A stretch of 7,397 nt of DNA from an uncultured Bacillota bacterium (lineage in GTDB: Bacteria; Bacillota_A; Clostridia; Peptostreptococcales; Anaerovoracaceae): the NCBI GenBank assembly GCA_946628525.1, contig CAMOWO010000034.1, forward strand, positions 1-7,397, written 5' to 3'. Below are positions 1 through 5,672 of this stretch, one piece after another; position 1 is the first letter of the stretch; every line of letters begins with the position of its first letter. The position numbers and the translations under genes were made by a program. Below the pieces are notes generated by a model. The model was not told the origin of the DNA, made no database searches, and worked only from the letters and a program-made list of their open reading frames with translations.

Positions 1-326
1 GCGACGACATGATGATCATCCGTGGTGTCAACGTATTCCCAAGCCAGATCGAAGCCGTTCTGCTCAAGGAGGGATATCCACCAAACTATCAGATCGTCGT
101 GGACAGAGTGAACAACACAGACACATTCGATATCTATGTTGAATTCTCAAACGAGATGTTCTCAGACAGGATCTCTGACGTTCAGGCTCTGGAAAAGAAG
201 CTGAACGGTGCTATGAGATCCATGCTGGGTATCGGACCGAAGATCCACCTGGTGGCTCCGAAGACGATCCAGAGATCAGAGGGTAAGGCTGTCCGCATTG
301 TGGATAAGCGTAAGCTCCACGACTAG
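1..326 (+). CDS. paaK: Phenylacetate-CoA ligase, C-terminal part (5' end outside the window)
   Basis: This is the C-terminal end of an adenylate-forming ligase that activates phenylacetate or a related arylacetate to its CoA thioester using ATP. The reading frame is open from base 3 and ends in TAG at 324-326, leaving about 107 codons. Visible family landmarks are the hinge region DDMMIIRGVNVFPSQIE at the start, then YQIVVDR, and near the end RSEGKAVRIVDKR, which carries the conserved C-terminal-domain lysine of this superfamily. A Met at base 9 is internal to the conserved hinge motif and is not the start. The full-length family has roughly 430 residues, so about three quarters lies upstream. 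The ACT-domain gene follows after 42 nt on the same strand, suggesting an operon. The aromatic-acid role is supported by iorAB downstream. The exact substrate, such as phenylacetate or indoleacetate, cannot be read from this fragment. Confidence 0.93.
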   Translation, partial: DDMMIIRGVNVFPSQIEAVLLKEGYPPNYQIVVDRVNNTDTFDIYVEFSNEMFSDRISDVQALEKKLNGAMRSMLGIGPKIHLVAPKTIQRSEGKAVRIVDKRKLHD

Positions 327-368
327 GACGGATCCGAAATAGTATAGAAGTAAGAAAGGAGAAAGAAA

Positions 369-803
369 ATGGCAATTACACAATTATCCGCATTACTTGA
401 AAATGTACCGGGAACGATGTACAGTGCAGTGAACCTCATTACGGATGCAGGTGTGAACATCCGTGCACTTTCCGTGGCAGACACTACAGATTTCGGCATC
501 CTGAGAGTCATAGTATCCGATATCGAGAAAGCAAAGGAAGCGCTCGCTTCCAGCGTTATCGTCACGGAGACACCCGTGATCGCAGTGGAAATGAATGACC
601 AGGCAGGCGCGCTGCGCAACGTCCTGGCCACACTACAGGATCAGGATATCAACATCGAGTACATATACGCATTCACCGGTGCAGTCCAGGGCAGCGCATA
701 CGTGGTCATGAGAGTCAACGACACGGAGGCTGCAGAGGCGATCCTGGCCAAGAACGGCATCCAGACACTGGGCGACGCCGATCTGGAAGGATTCCTGGCA
801 TAA
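369..803 (+). CDS. Tandem ACT-domain protein, probable amino-acid sensor
   Basis: A 144-residue cytosolic protein made of two ACT domains and nothing else. The first spans about residues 4-66, with the helix-start motif ENVPGTM at 11-17 and the strand GILRVIVSD at 43-51. The second spans about residues 70-137, with MNDQAGALRNVL at 75-86 and GSAYVVMRVND at 108-118. ACT domains bind small ligands, usually amino acids, at domain interfaces. Stand-alone tandem ACT proteins of this size are often encoded beside paaK, so a role sensing aromatic amino acids or modulating the ligase is likely but inferred. The ATG start is set by AAAGGAG at 355-361, seven bases upstream. No catalytic domain or DNA-binding segment is visible. 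It appears to be the last gene of the paaK operon, since a hairpin with a T tract follows at 862-910. Confidence 0.88.
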   Translation: MAITQLSALLENVPGTMYSAVNLITDAGVNIRALSVADTTDFGILRVIVSDIEKAKEALASSVIVTETPVIAVEMNDQAGALRNVLATLQDQDINIEYIYAFTGAVQGSAYVVMRVNDTEAAEAILAKNGIQTLGDADLEGFLA

Positions 804-820
804 AAATAGGAGATATCGAC

Positions 821-830
821 CGCCCGGGCG
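821..830. repeat. 10-bp perfect palindrome CGCCCGGGCG
   Basis: A fully self-complementary GC-only decamer lies 17 bases after the ACT gene stop and touches the left end of the AT-rich structured element. It is too short to form a hairpin with a normal loop, so a protein site or chance are the simplest readings. It contrasts sharply with the AT-rich DNA that begins right after it. Confidence 0.4.
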
Positions 831-861
831 AGTTATTAATACCTAAATGGTTATATAGCAC

Positions 862-910
862 AAAAGGTATTACCGGCAGGCTTGTAGTTCTGCTGTGGTA
901 ATACCTTTTT
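862..910 (+). terminator. Hairpin with T tract, likely terminator of the paaK-ACT operon
   Basis: AAAAGGTATTACC at 862-874 and GGTAATACCTTTT at 897-909 are perfect 13-bp inverted arms. The stem can continue inside through GCAG (876-879) and CTGC (890-893). The right arm runs into TTTTT at 906-910, giving the stem-plus-U-tract form of an intrinsic terminator for transcripts arriving from the ACT gene, whose stop is 59 bases upstream. The A run on the left arm gives a shorter T4 tract on the other strand. It is also the first arm of the structured element at 830-1106, so termination may be only one of its roles. Confidence 0.6.
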
Positions 911-913
911 GCA

Positions 914-1024
914 TATATAGCCGAGTTTGGTATTAAACATGGTGTAATATGTGCTCGTGAACGATAGTTTTCGCTTATACCAGGGGTAGAATTAACGTTG
1001 TTTAATACCAAAACGCCATATATA
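914..1024. repeat. Long imperfect palindrome (central arm of the structured element)
   Basis: TTTGGTATTAAACA at 926-939 and its exact complement TGTTTAATACCAAA at 999-1012 form 14-bp perfect arms. The stem extends outward through a short irregular GC segment to TATATA at 914-919 paired with TATATA at 1019-1024. Inside, GGTGTAA at 941-947 can pair with TTATACC at 975-981 (one G-U), and a small hairpin with loop GATA can form near 959-972. No U tract follows directly, so it does not look like a terminator. Confidence 0.65.
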
Positions 1025-1030
1025 CAAAAA

Positions 1031-1072
1031 AGGTATTAAGAAAAAGCTTCCGAACGGGAAAAGGTAATACCT
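1031..1072. repeat. Short hairpin (third arm of the structured element)
   Basis: AGGTATTA at 1031-1038 is the exact inverse of TAATACCT at 1065-1072. Inside, TTCC at 1048-1051 can pair with GGAA at 1057-1060. It is the weakest of the three arms, but it contains the same GGTATTA/TAATACC pair as the others. Confidence 0.55.
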
Positions 1073-1142
1073 GATTCGCTATATAAGAAAAAAGGTATTA
1101 AAACTCATTTATCTTCTCCTCGTTGCCCCTTCGCTTGACACA

Positions 1143-1171
1143 AGAAAAAAAGACCCTGCAGTCTGCAGGGC
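1143..1171 (-). terminator. Intrinsic terminator of the apt-permease operon
   Basis: CCCTGCA at 1154-1160 and TGCAGGG at 1164-1170 form a tight GC-rich stem. Read on the - strand it is followed by a T-rich tract (complement of the A run at 1144-1151). It lies 17 bases beyond the permease stop codon, the position expected for the end of this leftward operon. Confidence 0.88.
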
Positions 1172-1186
1172 CCATAATGATGCTTT

Positions 1187-2548
1187 TTACAGGAATACGT
1201 ACTTCAGGATGAAGAGTACTGCCAGTACGTACATCAGTGGAGTAACGTCCTTTGCTTTGCCGCATGCTACCTTGATGATAACATAGGAGATGCATCCGAT
1301 GGAGATACCTTCGGAGATGCTGTAGAACAGCGGCATTGCGATGATGCAGAGGTAGCAAGGGATCGCGTCTGTCATATCCACCTTGTTGAAGTTCAGCTTC
1401 GTTACGCCTTCGAACATCAGGAAGCCTACCATCAGCAGTGCCGGAGCCGTTGCGAAGGAAGGAATCGCTGTGAAGAGCGGTGCGAAGATCATGGAGAGCA
1501 GGAAGAGGCATCCGGTTGTAAGGGATGTCAGACCTGTTCTTCCGCCTGAAGCAACGCCTGATGCGGATTCAACGAATGTAGTCGTAGTGGATGTACCGAG
1601 GATCGCTCCTGCTGAAGTTGCCACAGCGTCTGAGAGCAGGCAAGGTCTGATCGCAGGAAGGTGTCCTTCTTCGTCCAGCATGTTCGCCTTCGAGCTTACA
1701 CCGATCAGCGTTCCGATGGTGTCGAAGATATCAACGAACATGAATGAGAAGATGATTACGATAAAGTTGAATATGCTTACTGTACTGAAGTCAGCGTGGA
1801 AGCACTGACCGAACGTTTCTCCCAGAGCGGAGAAGTCAAAGCTGATGATAGCAGTAGGGATCAGGGAGAAGAATCCGTTCTCAGGATCTACCTGATACAG
1901 GCCAACCAGCTGACAGAAGATACCCAGGAGCCAAGTCACCAGGATACCGATGAGGATGGAACCTCTGATATTCTTCACATAGAGAATCGCGATAACGAAC
2001 AGGCCCACCATAGCGAGAACAGCCTGGATACCTGCTGTGTGGAAGTTCTCCGTGAAGTTGGTTATTGTAACGAGTGTAGCAGAGTCTACAGCGAGACCTG
2101 CGTTCTGCAATCCGATGAATGCGATGAAGATACCGATACCTACGGATACTGCGGTCTTCATGTGGATAGGGATCGCGTTGAAAATCGCCTCACGGACATT
2201 CGTCAGAGTCAGCAGTATGAAGAAGAGACCTTCGATGAATACTGCAAGCAGTGCGGTCTGCCATGACACACCCTGTCCCAGGACTACTGTGTAGGCGAAG
2301 TAGGCATTGAGCCCCATGCCTGCGGATAATGCGAATGGCATGTTGGCCAGGAATGCCATGCAGAAGGTACCGATACAGGATGCCAGCGCAGTCGCGATGA
2401 GGATCGCAGTAGGATCCATTCCTGCGGCACCGAGAATGTTAGGGTTTACTGCCAGGATGTAAGCCATCGTCATGAATGTCGTAACACCGGCGCCGATCTC
2501 AGTACGGACAGAGGTGTTATTCTCCTGGAGTTTGAACAGATTTTCCAA
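1187..2548 (-). CDS. pbuG: NCS2-family purine permease (AzgA/PbuG-type, hypoxanthine/guanine/adenine uptake)
   Basis: A 453-residue polytopic membrane protein, close in length to other AzgA/PbuG permeases. It should import a purine base with a cation. The cytosolic N-terminus is followed by many hydrophobic helices covering nearly the whole chain. Family signatures are GMGLNAYFAY at 77-86, FVDIFDTIGTLIG at 271-283 and GTSTTTTFVESASG at 318-331. The last two are the helices that normally line the substrate site and carry acidic residues. The start is TTG at 2546-2548, chosen because AAGGAGG (complement of 2559-2565) lies 10 bases upstream and no ATG occurs before residue 26. It sits 28 bases downstream of apt, so uptake and phosphoribosylation of purines are made together. 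Family assignment is firm. The preferred base cannot be told from sequence, so the symbol is by similarity of type only. Confidence 0.93.
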   Translation of the reverse strand: MENLFKLQENNTSVRTEIGAGVTTFMTMAYILAVNPNILGAAGMDPTAILIATALASCIGTFCMAFLANMPFALSAGMGLNAYFAYTVVLGQGVSWQTALLAVFIEGLFFILLTLTNVREAIFNAIPIHMKTAVSVGIGIFIAFIGLQNAGLAVDSATLVTITNFTENFHTAGIQAVLAMVGLFVIAILYVKNIRGSILIGILVTWLLGIFCQLVGLYQVDPENGFFSLIPTAIISFDFSALGETFGQCFHADFSTVSIFNFIVIIFSFMFVDIFDTIGTLIGVSSKANMLDEEGHLPAIRPCLLSDAVATSAGAILGTSTTTTFVESASGVASGGRTGLTSLTTGCLFLLSMIFAPLFTAIPSFATAPALLMVGFLMFEGVTKLNFNKVDMTDAIPCYLCIIAMPLFYSISEGISIGCISYVIIKVACGKAKDVTPLMYVLAVLFILKYVFL

Positions 2549-2558
2549 TTTTCCTTTT

Positions 2559-2565
2559 CCTCCTT
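2559..2565 (-). promoter_or_regulatory. Ribosome binding site fixing the TTG start of the permease
   Basis: On the - strand this reads AAGGAGG, a full anti-16S complement, 10 bases before TTG at 2548-2546. It lies in the 28-base gap after the apt stop. It is the reason for accepting a TTG start over the first internal ATG. Confidence 0.85.
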
Positions 2566-2576
2566 GTCTTGTTCAG

Positions 2577-3110
2577 TTACTTTCCCTCATATTGTACGAC
2601 AGTCTCGATGTCGTATCCTTCAAGGACCTTGCGTCCTTCAAGTCCCTTTAACTCCAGCAGGCAAAGAATCTTGACAACCTCAGCGCCGAGCCGTTCCACA
2701 AGCTCTGCAGATGCTTTGAGCGTGCCGCCTGTAGCGATGAGATCATCCACCAGAACAACTTTCGCACCCGGCGCCAGATCTTCTTCGTGGATCTCGATCT
2801 CTGCTGTGCCGTATTCCAAAGCGTAGCTCGTGCCGATGGTCTTTCTCGGCAGCTTGCCCTTCTTGCGGACGAGAATGAACGGTTTGTTCATGTTGTACGC
2901 AAGAGGTGTCCCCATGATGAATCCTCTTGATTCGAGGCCCACGATGGCATCGAACTCGAGACCTTCAAGTTTTGCCTGCATTTCTGCGATGGCAAGATGG
3001 AAGCCCTCAGGATCCTTGAGTACGCTGGTGATGTCCCTGAAGATGATCCCCGGTTTCGGGAAGTCCGGCACGGCTGAGATGTAATCAGCTACAGTTTTTT
3101 TGTCCTGCAT
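2577..3110 (-). CDS. apt: Adenine phosphoribosyltransferase
   Basis: A cytosolic salvage enzyme that joins adenine to PRPP to give AMP and pyrophosphate. The protein has 177 residues, the usual size for bacterial APRT. Motifs in order are FPKPGIIFRDIT at 17-28, ESRGFIMG at 60-67, the catalytic flexible loop RKKGKLP at 82-88, and the PRPP-binding signature VVLVDDLIATGGT at 118-130, with both acidic residues present. The ATG start is supported by AAAAGGAG (complement of 3118-3125) seven bases upstream. It is the first gene of the leftward operon with the purine permease and has a clear promoter at 3219-3247. The leader of about 100 nt contains two hairpins. Nothing in the protein is unusual. 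Confidence 0.97.
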   Translation of the reverse strand: MQDKKTVADYISAVPDFPKPGIIFRDITSVLKDPEGFHLAIAEMQAKLEGLEFDAIVGLESRGFIMGTPLAYNMNKPFILVRKKGKLPRKTIGTSYALEYGTAEIEIHEEDLAPGAKVVLVDDLIATGGTLKASAELVERLGAEVVKILCLLELKGLEGRKVLEGYDIETVVQYEGK

Positions 3111-3134
3111 AATTCTACTCCTTTTGAATTAGCA

Positions 3135-3160
3135 AGAGGGCTGACTGTATGCAGCCCTCT
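3135..3160 (-). promoter_or_regulatory. Leader hairpin just upstream of the apt ribosome binding site
   Basis: AGAGGGCTG at 3135-3143 and CAGCCCTCT at 3152-3160 are perfect 9-bp inverted arms around an 8-base loop. It sits 9 bases upstream of the apt ribosome binding site in the transcript. No U tract follows on the - strand, so it is not a standard terminator. It may affect message stability or translation. I do not recognise a riboswitch family in it. Confidence 0.6.
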
Positions 3161-3181
3161 AAGTAAATAATCGATGTAATT

Positions 3182-3213
3182 GGAATCGCGGCGTTCTGTG
3201 CCTTGTCGATTCC
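3182..3213 (-). promoter_or_regulatory. Hairpin at the predicted 5' end of the apt transcript
   Basis: GGAATCG at 3182-3188 is the exact inverse of CGATTCC at 3207-3213. Inside, GGC (3190-3192) can pair with GCC (3200-3202). Given the promoter at 3219-3247, transcription should begin near 3212, so this stem would sit at the extreme 5' end of the message. That position is typical of a stability element or part of a regulatory leader. Its function is not known from the sequence. Confidence 0.5.
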
Positions 3214-3218
3214 CCTTT

Positions 3219-3247
3219 ATTATATAGGTTTGTGTGTTAAATCACAA
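3219..3247 (-). promoter_or_regulatory. Sigma-A-type promoter for apt-permease
   Basis: On the - strand a perfect TATAAT -10 box (complement of 3219-3224) follows a TTGTGA -35 box (complement of 3242-3247, four of six consensus bases) with a 17-base spacer. The predicted start is near 3212, giving a leader of about 100 nt before apt. This is the best promoter match in the window. Confidence 0.75.
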
Positions 3248-3257
3248 GTTTTTATGA

Positions 3258-3294
3258 TATAGTTTATTGGTAATACTTAAATATATGAGAAAGG
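3258..3294 (+). promoter_or_regulatory. Weak candidate promoter and ribosome binding site for iorA
   Basis: TATAGT at 3258-3263 is a possible -10 box, with only a poor -35 match (TGTTAA at 3235-3240, 17-base spacer). AAAGG at 3290-3294 is the best ribosome binding site before ATG at 3307, but its spacing of 12 bases is long. The area overlaps the divergent apt promoter. iorA is divergent from apt and so must have a promoter in this stretch, but the exact boxes are uncertain. Confidence 0.35.
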
Positions 3295-3306
3295 TAGTTT
3301 TAACAA

Positions 3307-5040
3307 ATGGACAAGATGATAATGCTGGGTAACGAGGCCTTCGCCCGGGGCGCTTACGAAGCCGGGGTCAAAGTCGTGTCCTCGTATCCCGGAACACCGA
3401 GTACGGAGGTCACAGAGACGCTGGCAAAGACAAAGGAAGTCCACGTCGAATGGGCTCCGAACGAGAAGGTCGGAGTAGAGGTGGCCATCGGTGCTTCAGT
3501 AGGAGGCGCCCGTTCCCTCTCATGCATGAAACACGTGGGTCTCAATGTGGCGGCAGACCCTTTTTATACGGCCGCATATACCGGCGTATCCGGAGGATGC
3601 GTCGTGCTGGTCGCTGATGACAACGGATGCCATTCCAGCCAGAACGAGCAGGATTCCAGGTACCACGGCAGAAGTGCCGGCGTGCCGATCTTAGAGCCTG
3701 CCAACGCTCAGGAATGCAAAGATTTCATGATGTACGCCTTCGAGATGAGCGAGAAGTATGACACGGTGGTCCTCTTAAGGTCCAACACGAGAGTCTCCCA
3801 TTCGAGAGGCATCGTCACCGTCGGGAAGCGAGAAGAGCGGGACATCATCCCGTACGAGAAGGACTTTCAGAAGAGAGTCGCCATGCCGGCCATGGCCATC
3901 AAACTCCACGTCGCGCAGGAGAAGAGACTGGCGCAGATCGAGGAAGACGGCAACTCTTTTGAGATCAACAAAGTAGAGATGAACGATCCGTCCATAGGCA
4001 TCATCACCAGCGGCATCTGCTATCAGTACGTCAAGGACGCACTGCCGGAAGCCAGCATATTAAAACTCGGACTCATCAATCCACTACCTAAAAAACTGAT
4101 CCACGACTTCGCATCGAAGGTGGACAAACTCTATATCATAGAAGAAGGCGATCCGTTCTTTGAGGAACAGCTGAGAGCGGACGGCATCGAGTTCGCAGGC
4201 GGCAAAGAACTCTTCACCATCCAGGGTGAGTACAGCGCCAACATGATCCGGAAGGCCTTCGGCAAAGAAGTGCCGGCTTCTGTAGAGATCACGGACGCAC
4301 CGGGAAGACCGCCGCTCCTTTGCGCAGGATGCCCGCACAGAGGACTATTCCACATCCTCAGCAAGCTGAAGCTCAACGTCATGGGAGACATCGGATGCTA
4401 CACGCTGGCAGCACTGCCGCCGACATCCGCCATGGACGCCTGCCTTTGCATGGGCGCGTCGATCGGAATGGCTCACGGCTTCGAGAAGGCAACGGGAAGC
4501 AGCGACAATACCGTGGCGGTTTTGGGAGATTCCACGTTCCTGCACTCGGGACTGACGGGACTGCTGAACATGGCCTACAACGGTTCGACAGGAACCGTGA
4601 TCATTTTGGATAACAGGATCACAGGGATGACGGGGCACCAGCAGAACCCGGCGTCGGGCAAGAACGCCAAAGGCGAAGAGGCTCCGGCGGTGGATCTTGC
4701 GGAGGTCTGCAGAGCGCTGGGCGTGCATCACGTCGTGGAAGTGGATCCGTTCGAACTGGACCGGCTGGAGAAGATCCTGAAGGAAGAAACGAAGCGTGAC
4801 GCGCTGTCAGTGGTCATCACCAAGAGGCCTTGCGCCCTCATCGTGAAGCAGCCGATGACGGTCCACGTGATCAATGATAACTGCAAAAACTGCAAGATGT
4901 GCATGAAGATCGGGTGTCCTGCCATCGAAGAGAAGGACGGCAAACCGTACATCCTTCCGGAGAGCTGCGTAGGCTGTGGTCTCTGCACGAAGGTCTGCAA
5001 GTTCGATGCGATCGAAGTACCGGGAAAGGAGGCCAGATAA
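3307..5040 (+). CDS. iorA: Indolepyruvate ferredoxin oxidoreductase, alpha subunit
   Basis: The large catalytic subunit of the cytosolic enzyme that converts arylpyruvates such as indolepyruvate and phenylpyruvate, plus CoA, to arylacetyl-CoA and CO2, passing electrons to ferredoxin. The 577 residues show the pyruvate-oxidoreductase N-terminal domain with SYPGTPSTEV at 26-35, the IorA-typical CAGCPHRG at 339-346, and the thiamine diphosphate-binding motif from GDS at 407-409 to DN at 435-436. Two [4Fe-4S] ferredoxin motifs close the C-terminus, at Cys 526/529/532/537 and Cys 554/557/560/564. All eight cysteines are present. The stop codon abuts the iorB ATG, so both subunits are made from one message. 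This is the energy-conserving step of aromatic amino acid fermentation and pairs functionally with the paaK gene at the left edge. Confidence 0.97.
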   Translation: MDKMIMLGNEAFARGAYEAGVKVVSSYPGTPSTEVTETLAKTKEVHVEWAPNEKVGVEVAIGASVGGARSLSCMKHVGLNVAADPFYTAAYTGVSGGCVVLVADDNGCHSSQNEQDSRYHGRSAGVPILEPANAQECKDFMMYAFEMSEKYDTVVLLRSNTRVSHSRGIVTVGKREERDIIPYEKDFQKRVAMPAMAIKLHVAQEKRLAQIEEDGNSFEINKVEMNDPSIGIITSGICYQYVKDALPEASILKLGLINPLPKKLIHDFASKVDKLYIIEEGDPFFEEQLRADGIEFAGGKELFTIQGEYSANMIRKAFGKEVPASVEITDAPGRPPLLCAGCPHRGLFHILSKLKLNVMGDIGCYTLAALPPTSAMDACLCMGASIGMAHGFEKATGSSDNTVAVLGDSTFLHSGLTGLLNMAYNGSTGTVIILDNRITGMTGHQQNPASGKNAKGEEAPAVDLAEVCRALGVHHVVEVDPFELDRLEKILKEETKRDALSVVITKRPCALIVKQPMTVHVINDNCKNCKMCMKIGCPAIEEKDGKPYILPESCVGCGLCTKVCKFDAIEVPGKEAR

Positions 5041-5613
5041 ATGAATACGAATATCCTCATCGTCGGAGTCGGCGGGCAGGGAACGCTTCTGGCCAGCGTG
5101 CTCCTGGGAAATCTGGCCCTCATGAAGGGTTACGACGTGAAGCTCAGTGAGGTCCATGGGATGTCTCAGCGCGGAGGCAGCGTGGTGACCCACGTGAAGA
5201 TCAGCGACGAGACCGTCAATTCACCGCTCATCGAGAAGGGGGATGCCGACGTCATCCTGGCCTTTGAAGAACTGGAAGCGTACAGATGGCTGCCGTACCT
5301 GAAGGAAGGCGGCACCATGTACGTGAACACCCAGCAGATCATGCCGATGCCGGTGGTGCTGGGGCAGGCAAAGTATCCTGCGGACATCATGGGAACCCTC
5401 GAGGCGAACGCAGGCAGCGTGAATACTTTGGACGCCCTTAAGATCGCCACGGAGTGCGGCAGCGTCAAAGCAGTGAACGTGGTGCTTCTCGGCGCCGCAT
5501 CAAAGGCGCTTCCGTTCAGTGAAGAGGAGTGGATCAGCGTCATTGAGAAATTCGTGAAGCCGAAGTTCGTTGACCTGAACAAAGAGGCCTTCGCGAAGGG
5601 CCGCGAGGCATAA
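5041..5613 (+). CDS. iorB: Indolepyruvate ferredoxin oxidoreductase, beta subunit
   Basis: The 190-residue small subunit, equivalent to the gamma domain of pyruvate:ferredoxin oxidoreductase, which completes the active enzyme with IorA. Family marks are GVGGQGTLLAS at 9-19 near the N-terminus and EVHGMSQRGGSVV at 37-49. The length is usual for the subunit. The ATG directly follows the iorA TAA with no gap. Its ribosome binding site AAAGGAGG at 5025-5032 lies inside the iorA coding sequence, eight bases upstream, which fits translational coupling and equal subunit supply. No frameshift or missing motif is seen. Confidence 0.96.
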   Translation: MNTNILIVGVGGQGTLLASVLLGNLALMKGYDVKLSEVHGMSQRGGSVVTHVKISDETVNSPLIEKGDADVILAFEELEAYRWLPYLKEGGTMYVNTQQIMPMPVVLGQAKYPADIMGTLEANAGSVNTLDALKIATECGSVKAVNVVLLGAASKALPFSEEEWISVIEKFVKPKFVDLNKEAFAKGREA

Positions 5614-5629
5614 TCAAGGAAGCATGGAA

Positions 5630-5653
5630 GCGGGCAGGGATCGACTTGCCCGC
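5630..5653 (+). promoter_or_regulatory. GC-rich hairpin between iorB and the crotonase gene
   Basis: GCGGGCA at 5630-5636 and TGCCCGC at 5647-5653 form a 7-bp GC-rich stem with a 10-base loop, inside the 59-base gap after iorB. It is followed by ATATTTAAAGG, not a continuous T tract, so a full terminator is unlikely. It may be a processing, stability or partial attenuation site that sets crotonase expression apart from iorAB. The stem ends 6 bases before the crotonase ribosome binding site. Confidence 0.5.
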
Positions 5654-5659
5654 ATATTT

Positions 5660-5665
5660 AAAGGA
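5660..5665 (+). promoter_or_regulatory. Ribosome binding site deciding the crotonase start
   Basis: AAAGGA lies seven bases before ATG at 5673. It favours this ATG over an in-frame TTG at 5646, which lies inside the preceding hairpin and has no good ribosome binding site. Confidence 0.7.
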
Positions 5666-5672
5666 AAGAAGC

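Larger units (their letters stand above)
830..1106. repeat. MITE-like or structured intergenic element with terminal inverted repeats and three internal hairpins
   Basis: This AT-rich block fills most of the 383-base gap between the ACT gene and the permease gene and has no credible coding potential. Its ends are inverted repeats. GAGTT at 830-834 pairs with AACTC at 1102-1106, TTAATACCT at 836-844 with AGGTATTAA at 1093-1101, and TTATATAGC at 851-859 with GCTATATAA at 1078-1086. Only a bulged A at 835 and one 6x6 internal loop interrupt them. Between the ends are three consecutive hairpins (862-909, 914-1024, 1031-1072), so the whole folds on paper as a closing stem plus three arms. The heptamer GGTATTA occurs eight times, one opposed pair per stem. 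No target-site duplication is clear, although TA flanks both ATACC...GGTAT ends. It carries no transposase, so it would be a non-autonomous element; a structured RNA is the alternative. Confidence 0.7.

Noticed and set aside
715..1011. 98-codon open frame on the - strand overlapping the ACT gene and the structured element
   Set aside because: It overlaps a well-supported gene in antisense, runs through inverted repeats, has no ribosome binding site I can see and gives a protein without recognisable features.
1050..1055. CCGAAC, resembling half of a PurR box
   Set aside because: It is a single six-base match inside a hairpin loop region, with no second half-site at the expected distance and over 2 kb from the apt promoter.
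830..1106. Integron attC site or CRISPR array
   Set aside because: There is no GTTRRRY/RYYYAAC core pair and no integrase. Repeats are opposed and unevenly spaced, unlike direct CRISPR repeats.
1796..2266. 156-codon open frame on the + strand
   Set aside because: It is antisense to the permease membrane-helix region, and its very acidic, polar composition is what reverse reading of hydrophobic codons produces.
3111..3213. Purine riboswitch upstream of apt
   Set aside because: The three-way junction core and the conserved loop-loop sequences of the purine class are absent. Only two simple hairpins are present.
3269..3276. GGTAATAC, similar to the repeated motif of the 830-1106 element
   Set aside because: It is a single eight-base match in AT-rich DNA with no inverted partner nearby, so chance is sufficient.
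5646..5672. Nine-codon N-terminal extension of the crotonase from TTG at 5646
   Set aside because: The TTG lies within a hairpin arm with no suitable ribosome binding site, while ATG at 5673 has AAAGGA at good spacing and matches the normal family N-terminus.
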